Below, in pieces: positions 1 through 5,995 of a stretch of 10,676 bases of DNA; positions within the stretch are counted from its first letter, which is position 1, and every line of letters begins with the position of its first letter. A program made the position numbers and the translations under genes. Location: NCBI GenBank assembly GCA_001800495.1, contig MGVM01000025.1:4076-14751 (forward strand), in the 5' to 3' direction. The notes beneath the pieces were generated by a model, which saw only the letters and a program-made list of their open reading frames with translations, was not told where the DNA came from and searched no databases. Source of the stretch: Elusimicrobia bacterium RIFOXYB2_FULL_48_7 (lineage in GTDB: Bacteria; Elusimicrobiota; Endomicrobiia; CG1-02-37-114; XYA2-FULL-39-19).

Positions 1-2373
1 GAAAGGCCCGCCGGAAGAGCTTGGGCCACCGTTCATGAAAGAACCGCTGCCCATGTAGGAAAGGCACCTGCACCTGGTAAAACCTAAATCCGTGAAAGTA
101 TTGTAAACCGCGCGGTAGTAATTTCCGGAACCCGTTGGGAGATTACCGTTATTTGTCACCCAGGTTGCATAGGCGCTGTCCGGGTATAATTCGCCGATCC
201 AGGGTTTTGCATACCAGCTGTTATTGGTTGTTGCCACAATCCGGCTGTATTTATTCGCAGCAGAAGCTTCTGCCGGAAGCATCTCATCAACGTAAGTCGC
301 GCTTGTGTCACCCGAGGTGCTCCAGGGAAGCATCCTGAAAGGTATGCCGCTGGGAAAAGGGTCCACATCACCGCCGAATTCGCCGCCTATCCCGTAATAG
401 AAAAAGCTTACTCCGTTCATGGTGGACCATACAGCATTTGTATTCAGCAGTGCTGAACGGAGCATCTGGAAATATCTTGGAACGTCAACATCGATATCAT
501 CTCCGCCCCAGTCAGCAGTGTCATTCCATCCGTCCTCCGCCTTTGTAAAGCCCTGGTAATCCCCTGAAGCTATGTCCCTGAAATACCAGTTATAATAATC
601 GTTTCTCTTGCAGTCTTTATAGGGCATATGCCTGGCGTCACCCATGAACTGGTATTTTTCCGTGAAAGGAGGTTCCGCGCCTATCCACACATAGCTCCTG
701 GAAAGGTTCGCGGGTTTATTGCCGGAAGTTCCGGTTGTAAGGTCGCTGCCTACCCTGGTTTCAAATGCATGTCTCCCGGCGGCAAGGGCGCCGGCGGAAA
801 TCTTTACTATCCAGCGTGCCGTATTCTTGGGATTATTAATGTTGTTGTTTGTCAGGTCATACGTGAAGTCAGGAGTCCCCGCAGGATGTACCGCGCAGGG
901 AATGTATTCCAGGCCATAAAGCCTTTTGGCTGCGGGAAGCCCCTTGTTGCTGAAAGTATTTGTAGAATGCCTGACAGGGGTTTGATAAAAAGTAATCAGG
1001 GTGCCGCCGGAAGGATGGGTAATCTGGAAAGTAAAGGTTGAAGCCGTGACCGCGGCGCGCGCGTAATCGGCGGTAGTCCCTCCGGATATTTTATCAACGG
1101 CAATATTGAAGTCCGAAATATTGTCGTCGGGGAAAAACAGCGTTGAAACAGCCAGCGTTGAAGTAGAGGAAAAAGAATTCGGCGTCATGACGTAGGGATA
1201 AACCCTGAAATGCGTTTCATCGGTGGTTTCATATCGCAGTTGTTCAGGGTGGGTTACAATACGCACATTCGGGAAGCTTTCAGGGTCTTTTGCCGCGTCG
1301 GAGTAGTTGCGTATCGGCGGCAGGGGGATAAGTTCGCCGTGCAGGTTGATAAGCAGTATGTTTTTGAGCGAATCCGGGTCGGAAATCATTTTTTCCAATA
1401 GCATCCTGTAGCTCATTTCAGGGGGCACCTGGCCGGATGCATAGGCGTTAGAAACCGCGTTATCATAAAGAGCCTCCTCTTCCGGGTAACGCATGGCGTG
1501 GTTATACATATCGGCCATTGAATAGGAGCCGGAATTCCTGACAGTACCTTGCGCGTTAATCCTTCCCTGGATCTGATCCGGGTCGTAATAATAAAAATCA
1601 CTTCCGTCGGATTTCCGCATTAACCCCGGGTAAAAATACACGGCGGGCATTGAGGTATCGTTCGTGTAATCAGTATTGTTTATATACGGCGTATATTGTT
1701 TGTCTCTTCCATAAGCCAGCCGTGTTATCCAGTGGGTACGGATTTCCAGTCCCGGGTTCCTGGTCTGGATATCCTGGATAACGCTGTCGAACATGGGCCT
1801 CATCAGCGAAAGAGACGTCCACCAGCCGGGCACATTTTCCAGGCACAAAATGAATACATCAAGGCCCGCGGTAGGGACGTATTCAGAAGTAATAGTCTTA
1901 AGGACGCTGACAGTCTCAGCCAGGGTTTCTCCGGGGACCGACGGGTTAGAGGGGTCGCTTTTATAAATACGAACGTAAACCCTGCGGGAAAAGGGTTCAT
2001 TGGGCAGTTTAATCACCTGGATCTGACGCAGATATTTCCATCCAGGTTCCAGGGGCTTGTTGTCGCTTAAAATACCGGCCGGGTCAGCCACCCCGGGTTC
2101 CGTGGTAAGCACCGGGTTATAGGAAGAGCCGTCGTCATAATCGTCAAGAACGGAAATATTGGTTTTTTCCGCGCCTGACACAAGGGAGCGCATTTCCTCC
2201 ATTAATTGGATTGCTTTCTGGGTGGCAAAAGTCTGTTCCCTGGCCCTTACGCCCTGTTTTGACATGAAATACTGGATGTTTATTATTGAAACAAGCATCA
2301 TGGAAAGAATCAACAGGGCGATCATCACCTCAATAAGAGTGAACCCGCTTTCTTTTTTATTTTTTATTAACAT
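1..2373 (-). CDS. Giant prepilin-like (PilV-type) protein, 3' end beyond window
   Basis: Open from ATG at 2373 to the left edge with no stop, 791 codons visible, so the C-terminus is missing. The N-terminus is a classic class III prepilin leader: basic KNKKESG, then cleavage after G10 before FTLIEVM, with the conserved Glu at mature position 5 (E15) and a hydrophobic helix to about residue 34. Residues 50-160 resemble a PilV-type minor pilin stalk and first strand domain. The rest is unlike a normal pilin of 150-200 aa. Residues 169-217 look like a Rossmann-type strand-helix-strand unit (strand DVFILCLEN, helix, then LEIRTHWITR), possibly vWA-like but without a DxSxS metal site. Residues 338-381 hold a distinctive stretch containing LINLHGELIP, RNYSDA and THPEQLRY. 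Residues 578-625 are rich in Trp, Tyr and Asp. I recognise no named domain there. The start is supported by GGAGGT just upstream. It is the last visible gene of the operon, 30 bp after the PilX-like gene. Expected location: periplasm or cell surface, in a pilus tip. Confidence 0.88.
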   Translation of the reverse strand, partial: MLIKNKKESGFTLIEVMIALLILSMMLVSIINIQYFMSKQGVRAREQTFATQKAIQLMEEMRSLVSGAEKTNISVLDDYDDGSSYNPVLTTEPGVADPAGILSDNKPLEPGWKYLRQIQVIKLPNEPFSRRVYVRIYKSDPSNPSVPGETLAETVSVLKTITSEYVPTAGLDVFILCLENVPGWWTSLSLMRPMFDSVIQDIQTRNPGLEIRTHWITRLAYGRDKQYTPYINNTDYTNDTSMPAVYFYPGLMRKSDGSDFYYYDPDQIQGRINAQGTVRNSGSYSMADMYNHAMRYPEEEALYDNAVSNAYASGQVPPEMSYRMLLEKMISDPDSLKNILLINLHGELIPLPPIRNYSDAAKDPESFPNVRIVTHPEQLRYETTDETHFRVYPYVMTPNSFSSTSTLAVSTLFFPDDNISDFNIAVDKISGGTTADYARAAVTASTFTFQITHPSGGTLITFYQTPVRHSTNTFSNKGLPAAKRLYGLEYIPCAVHPAGTPDFTYDLTNNNINNPKNTARWIVKISAGALAAGRHAFETRVGSDLTTGTSGNKPANLSRSYVWIGAEPPFTEKYQFMGDARHMPYKDCKRNDYYNWYFRDIASGDYQGFTKAEDGWNDTADWGGDDIDVDVPRYFQMLRSALLNTNAVWSTMNGVSFFYYGIGGEFGGDVDPFPSGIPFRMLPWSTSGDTSATYVDEMLPAEASAANKYSRIVATTNNSWYAKPWIGELYPDSAYATWVTNNGNLPTGSGNYYRAVYNTFTDLGFTRCRCLSYMGSGSFMNGGPSSSGGPF

Positions 2374-2376
2374 AAA

Positions 2377-2382
2377 ACCTCC
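2377..2382 (-). promoter_or_regulatory. Strong Shine-Dalgarno site for the giant prepilin gene
   Basis: Minus-strand GGAGGT lies three bases before the ATG at 2373. It is the strongest SD match in the operon, with a slightly short spacing. It fixes the start of the open-ended gene and shows that the gene is translated independently rather than only by coupling, since the gap to the previous stop is 30 bp. Confidence 0.7.
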
Positions 2383-2403
2383 ACCATGTCCTATGCTATC
2401 CGC

Positions 2404-3729
2404 TCATTCTACAGCGGTAAACACATGATAAACTGATTTATTTTCCCTGTATTGGCATAATTGCTGGCGTACCGAACTCAAGATGCTCGCGTCGTAATCT
2501 ATTTCGGCCACATCCGTGCTGGCGGAACGGGCGAGATTCAGCCCGCTGTAGGCGATCAAACACCCGCTCAACAAAGCGGGGTCGTAAACCGTGGCTGTCC
2601 CGGTCACGTAAATCAGCCCGCTGTATAAACTGTTGGAATTATCGGAAACAGTCAGATCCCCGTGAACAAACAGGATCCCGCTGCTCCGCAGGGGGCAGGC
2701 TGAAGTAAAAACCGCGTCGCCGTCAATATAAATAATTGACATATCAGGCATAGGGTTGGGCAGCTGGGTAACGCCTGTAACCACGTAATCAGCCATGCCT
2801 TTAATGTCCGAGGTTGAAACACCGAAAACATATACTACGGAGGGGGTATCCGTCACCACCTGCCACCGGGGGTTCCCGGTCACGGTGCTTCCGGTATAAA
2901 GATACGGTTCATAACCTTTATTCCGCCCGATTCCGATACTGTTGCCTCCGATTACCCTGCCGTTTTTCTGGATTTTTATTTTTCTGTCCGCCGCAGCCGA
3001 ACCGCCGCCATTGTTTACAATGCAGGCGCATTGAGCCGGCAAGTTAAGTGAAATACGCTTGATCTCGGTTGAAACCTTCGCTTTTGAAACCATCTGGTTC
3101 GGCGTTACATTATAAGCAACGCCCGGGTCAAGTTTTCTATAAATGTACCCGGCGCTTTCAATGTACCAGACCAGGCCCTGGCCGTTCTGTTCGCCGGAAT
3201 ATAATCTCTGGGAAGTTATGTCATGAACGGCATGCGGGTTCCATGCTGAAATAGCGGGGTTTGTCTGCCTCTTGACCTCATAACGCGCCCAGCGGTTCCC
3301 TGATTCGGAAAGGGCGTATTCTTTTACCATGCCGATGCTTTCATCAAAAGTATCGCAAAGGACAGTATCGGTACTGAATCTCGGGTCAAAAGCGCCGTCA
3401 ACCCAGCCGTGTTTTACAGGAGGAACCCCTGTTTTTACCGGCTGGCTTGGCTGTTTTTTAAACCAGGCAATAGCATCTGTCAGTCCTGCCCGGGCTACGT
3501 TTTCGGCCTGCCCGAGCGTGTCCAACTGGCGCTTGCTGTCCCTGAAAGATTCGTATATAAGATTGGCCCCTAGCGGCACCAGTATCATGATGGCGAAAAC
3601 CAGGATAATCACCATCACCAGGGCTGAGCCAGGTTGAGCAAGGTGCGAAATACTTAATTTTACAATTCCGCGTTTTTTGCGGGAAATTAAGTGCGAAGTC
3701 CTAAAACCATTACCTTCAGGAAAAATCAT
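2404..3729 (-). CDS. PilX-like pilus assembly protein (second copy)
   Basis: This 441-aa protein has a single N-terminal hydrophobic segment (about residues 35-59) preceded by QPGSALVMV, the pattern of PilX N-terminal domains (G-x-A-L-V), not the FTLIE type; the Glu5 of ordinary prepilins is absent. Residues 75-90 (AENVARAGLTDAIAWF) match the amphipathic helix that follows in PilX proteins. The C-terminal part (about 328-415) contains repeated short strands with Gly turns (IIYIDGDAVF, GILFVHGDLTV, GLIYVTGTATV), suggesting a beta-helix-like sheet, and then a Y/D motif (EIDYDASIL). The same arrangement occurs in the 449-aa protein upstream, so the two are probably ancient paralogues. The ATG overlaps the previous gene's TGA (ATGA), with AAGGCGG upstream, which supports this start although it leaves about 33 residues before the membrane helix. 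Likely role: minor component of a pilus or pseudopilus tip complex in the inner membrane and periplasm. Confidence 0.83.
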   Translation of the reverse strand: MIFPEGNGFRTSHLISRKKRGIVKLSISHLAQPGSALVMVIILVFAIMILVPLGANLIYESFRDSKRQLDTLGQAENVARAGLTDAIAWFKKQPSQPVKTGVPPVKHGWVDGAFDPRFSTDTVLCDTFDESIGMVKEYALSESGNRWARYEVKRQTNPAISAWNPHAVHDITSQRLYSGEQNGQGLVWYIESAGYIYRKLDPGVAYNVTPNQMVSKAKVSTEIKRISLNLPAQCACIVNNGGGSAAADRKIKIQKNGRVIGGNSIGIGRNKGYEPYLYTGSTVTGNPRWQVVTDTPSVVYVFGVSTSDIKGMADYVVTGVTQLPNPMPDMSIIYIDGDAVFTSACPLRSSGILFVHGDLTVSDNSNSLYSGLIYVTGTATVYDPALLSGCLIAYSGLNLARSASTDVAEIDYDASILSSVRQQLCQYRENKSVYHVFTAVE

Positions 3730-4106
3730 AATCTGGCCGCCTTATTCAATTGCAATGATTTCCTCTTTTTCGTTATATAGCGGGTCAATCTAACCATTGA
3801 AACTGCCTTTTCATTACTTTCAAGCCAGACAACCTCGACATTGATACGTTTCTTTATGCTGTTTTTTGTTTTTACTTTAATTACCGAATAAAAAGAAATT
3901 CTGTTACAAATGAATCTCTGGGTTTCCAAAGAACCTTCCTTGATCTTTGAAAAATCCATGTTTTTAATTATTTCAATTTTGCTGTGCGCCAATAAACGGG
4001 TCATATCGGTATTGATTTGTTTGTCCAGGTTGATAACTTCCCGGGATGTGAAAAACAGCATATAACCCGCAATAAAAAGAACAAAACCAGCAATGATTTT
4101 AGGCAT
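3726..4106 (-). CDS. Small PilV-tail-like membrane protein without prepilin leader
   Basis: Starting at ATG 4106 this gives 126 aa: one N-terminal hydrophobic segment (residues 4-19), then a helix and strands. Residues 42-53 (SKIEIIKNMDFS) and 87-109 (containing VEVVWLESN and VSMVRLTRY) align by eye with the same regions of the 866-aa PilV-like protein (EKIEYLKN at 54-61; IKVTVSWLEGN at 132-142). It therefore looks like a minor-pilin relative that lacks the G-FTLIE cleavage site. An in-frame ATG lies 12 bases upstream at 4118, and the frame stays open to 4238, but the longer versions would overlap the previous gene by up to 110 bases. The first ATG after the 4129 stop is preferred; GGCGGG is a weak SD for 4106. 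The stop overlaps the next start (ATGA), implying translational coupling. By hand count five lines across it average about 35% GC, below the neighbours. It could be a true subunit or a decayed prepilin. Confidence 0.72.
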   Translation of the reverse strand: MPKIIAGFVLFIAGYMLFFTSREVINLDKQINTDMTRLLAHSKIEIIKNMDFSKIKEGSLETQRFICNRISFYSVIKVKTKNSIKKRINVEVVWLESNEKAVSMVRLTRYITKKRKSLQLNKAARL

Positions 4107-4128
4107 TTTCCCGCCCATTATCAAACGG

Positions 4129-5478
4129 CTAAAACGGCCAGGCCATTTTAATTTCCCGCCAGGAAGTGCGTGTAATGGCGCCGTCAAATCCCACGTAATT
4201 GGCAACGTCCGGGTCGTAAAAAATTCCGGGGTTTCCAACAGTGGTAACGCTTCCGTTCACGACTATGACCGCGCCGTGTATATTGGTGTTTCCTGACATT
4301 TTGAATACCCCGTTTTTGACATAGATAATCCCGTGAAAACTGATTTTTTGTCCGGGGTGCGCGAAACGGTATTGGGCGTCCTGGAACGCTGAAGTAGGCG
4401 TAGGCATTCCGGCAGCATCACCAGGCCATTGTCCGGCGGCGGCTGTGTTAATCGCGCAGTATTGTTTCCAGGCTTCTGCCGGGACAGGCCAGTAGTAATC
4501 CCCGTCATGGTTCCCTGAGAAATTCAGGTTTCCATTAATTACAATAATAGTCCCTTCCATGAAAGTGCCGCCCGAAAAAGTTGCTTCCTGGCCCGAAAGG
4601 TCGAAGTAGCGTACTTTGGAGGGGGTATAATAAGTTGCAAGATATGTCGCATATGCCATTCCTCCAACTACCGCGGGATCGTCATTTATGTTATTGCCGT
4701 CTCCCGCAACGGCGGTGGTATAATACCTTCCCTGCGACTGGGCTGCTAATTTCAGGGCATTCAAGTCAACAGTCGGGTCTGTGATATCAGTATCAAAATT
4801 TTGCCACTGGTACCAGCCTGCGGGGTACCAGGCATGAGTGCAAAAAGCAGTTGAGTTGCTTTGGGGCGGAGTAGTATCCGGTCTGCCCAGGTTATGTCCT
4901 GAATGAACACAGGTTGCCGCTGCCCCGGCTATACCGAGCTTGCTCCTCAATACGGGAAAAGCTTTACTGGTGGGGTCTATCTGGGTTGTAGACAATACAG
5001 GCCCCCAGTGTACTTCGGCAGCGCCCATGCTTGTCACGCCTTTGGCCTGGATGGCGCCTTCAACCAGGCTTTTGCGGAGTATGATTTCCACTGTCCTGAT
5101 CTCCGACCCGTCAGCGCTCCTGCCGATGGAAATAATCTTTCTTTCCTTTGTGTCGTCGGTCGTTGTTATATTCACGGCATAAGTCCCGCCGAAAGTGCTT
5201 GTGTATACCACGTCAAAACAATAGCCGTCTATCTGGGTTCCGGCAAGGATGGCAGCCCAGTAGCCTTGTTTTTCAAGCAGTTTCCAGTACCCGCGGTCAG
5301 CGCCCTGCTCCGCGCAGTGGAAGGCGGATGTCGTGCGCTTTTCCATGACCGAAAATTTGCTTTCCTGGTCCAGGAAAAAAACGTTCAGGGGGATAAGGAT
5401 AAGAAATACCATTACTATAAGTATTATTATCACGATTGCCTGGCCGGATTCAGAGGGCTTGAATCTTTTTAGAATCAT
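4129..5478 (-). CDS. PilX-like pilus assembly protein (first copy)
   Basis: This 449-aa protein begins with a short basic segment (KRFKPSE) and then SGQAIVIII and a hydrophobic helix (about residues 13-36), the PilX N-terminal form without FTLIE or Glu5. Residues 49-70 (TTSAFHCAEQGADRGYWKLLEK) fit the amphipathic helix seen after the membrane segment in PilX proteins. The middle (180-290) is Trp/Tyr-rich. From about 300 to 415 short strands with Gly turns recur (GTIIVINGNLNFSG, GIIYVKNGVFKMSG, GAVIVVNGSVTTVG), suggesting a beta-helix. The protein ends with TRTSWREIKMAWPF; a Ser-Trp-Arg-Glu motif near the C-terminus is, from memory, common in this type of protein. Six Cys are present, one in the N-terminal helix. 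The start is set by GAGGT upstream, which overlaps the stop of the preceding PilW-like gene (9-bp gap). Likely a tip-complex minor pilin. Confidence 0.84.
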   Translation of the reverse strand: MILKRFKPSESGQAIVIIILIVMVFLILIPLNVFFLDQESKFSVMEKRTTSAFHCAEQGADRGYWKLLEKQGYWAAILAGTQIDGYCFDVVYTSTFGGTYAVNITTTDDTKERKIISIGRSADGSEIRTVEIILRKSLVEGAIQAKGVTSMGAAEVHWGPVLSTTQIDPTSKAFPVLRSKLGIAGAAATCVHSGHNLGRPDTTPPQSNSTAFCTHAWYPAGWYQWQNFDTDITDPTVDLNALKLAAQSQGRYYTTAVAGDGNNINDDPAVVGGMAYATYLATYYTPSKVRYFDLSGQEATFSGGTFMEGTIIVINGNLNFSGNHDGDYYWPVPAEAWKQYCAINTAAAGQWPGDAAGMPTPTSAFQDAQYRFAHPGQKISFHGIIYVKNGVFKMSGNTNIHGAVIVVNGSVTTVGNPGIFYDPDVANYVGFDGAITRTSWREIKMAWPF

Positions 5479-5487
5479 TTTTTAACC

Positions 5488-5991
5488 TCAGTCGTTCATT
5501 ATCCTTACTTTTTCCACCGACAATTGCAGGGATTTTACATTCCTGCCCAGCGAATATTTTTCAAAGCAAAGCGATATGGAAAGAATCTCGTCATTGGGAA
5601 GCATGGGATAGCAGAAAGTCACGTGCCTCAGGTTCTCGGCGATCTGCTGGGTCGCCCCGCGGCTAAGGTCGCACATGTAGAGCTTTACGCCGTTCTGGTA
5701 AAAGTGGTACGACCTGTTGTCAATGGTAGTGAATGAAATATATGACCATGGCGGCTGGCTGGAATTAAGCCTGTCAATGACAACAGTACTTGCCCTTGCC
5801 TGCCTGAGGCTCCTGTTGAGCTGGTTTATGATTCTCCTGGCATCTCGCTGTATTTCCAGTTTTGCCTGGTTAGAGCTGAAAAACTGCAGGCCGTTGCCCA
5901 GGAATTCATTGACACCGAGCATTATCAGCCCTATTATTACTGTTACAACCATTAACTCTATCAATGTCAGGCCGCTTCGATTCTTTTTCAT
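5488..5991 (-). CDS. PilW-like minor prepilin
   Basis: This 167-aa protein has a class III leader: MKKNRSG, cleavage after G7, then LTLIELMVV with Glu at mature position 5 (E12), and a hydrophobic helix to about residue 36. The following helix (residues 43-66, LEIQRDARRIINQLNRSLRQAR) is typical of PilW and GspJ-type minor pilins. After it comes a compact strand-rich domain (80-165), with SYHFYQNGVKLYM and a final strand pair (SISLCFEK, SLQLSVEKVRI). Length and layout fit PilW/ComGF-like proteins. It would be processed by PilD prepilin peptidase and act in the initiation or tip complex. The start is 4 bases after the stop of the 866-aa gene, with GGTGAT overlapping that stop as a weak SD. The assignment to PilW rather than GspJ rests on the PilX-like and PilV-like neighbours. 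Confidence 0.85.
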   Translation of the reverse strand: MKKNRSGLTLIELMVVTVIIGLIMLGVNEFLGNGLQFFSSNQAKLEIQRDARRIINQLNRSLRQARASTVVIDRLNSSQPPWSYISFTTIDNRSYHFYQNGVKLYMCDLSRGATQQIAENLRHVTFCYPMLPNDEILSISLCFEKYSLGRNVKSLQLSVEKVRIMND

Positions 5992-5995
5992 GTGA

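Noticed and set aside
169..900. Possible frameshift or pseudogene in the left-edge gene
   Set aside because: Its frame is open without interruption for 791 codons from the ATG to position 1, with consistent composition; the missing stop is only the window edge.
628..1041. Plus-strand open frame of 137 codons
   Set aside because: It lies wholly inside the giant prepilin gene on the opposite strand and its translation shows no family motif or SD.
4107..4238. Longer start (up to 4238) for the small PilV-like gene
   Set aside because: It would overlap the preceding PilX-like gene by up to 110 bases, and the added residues are just its out-of-frame C-terminus. ATG 4106 (or 4118) after the stop gives a membrane helix at the N-terminus.
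4903..5472. Plus-strand open frame of 189 codons
   Set aside because: It is antisense to the PilX-like gene, which has a clear membrane helix, SD and C-terminal motif. The antisense product is Cys- and Tyr-rich with no recognisable domain.
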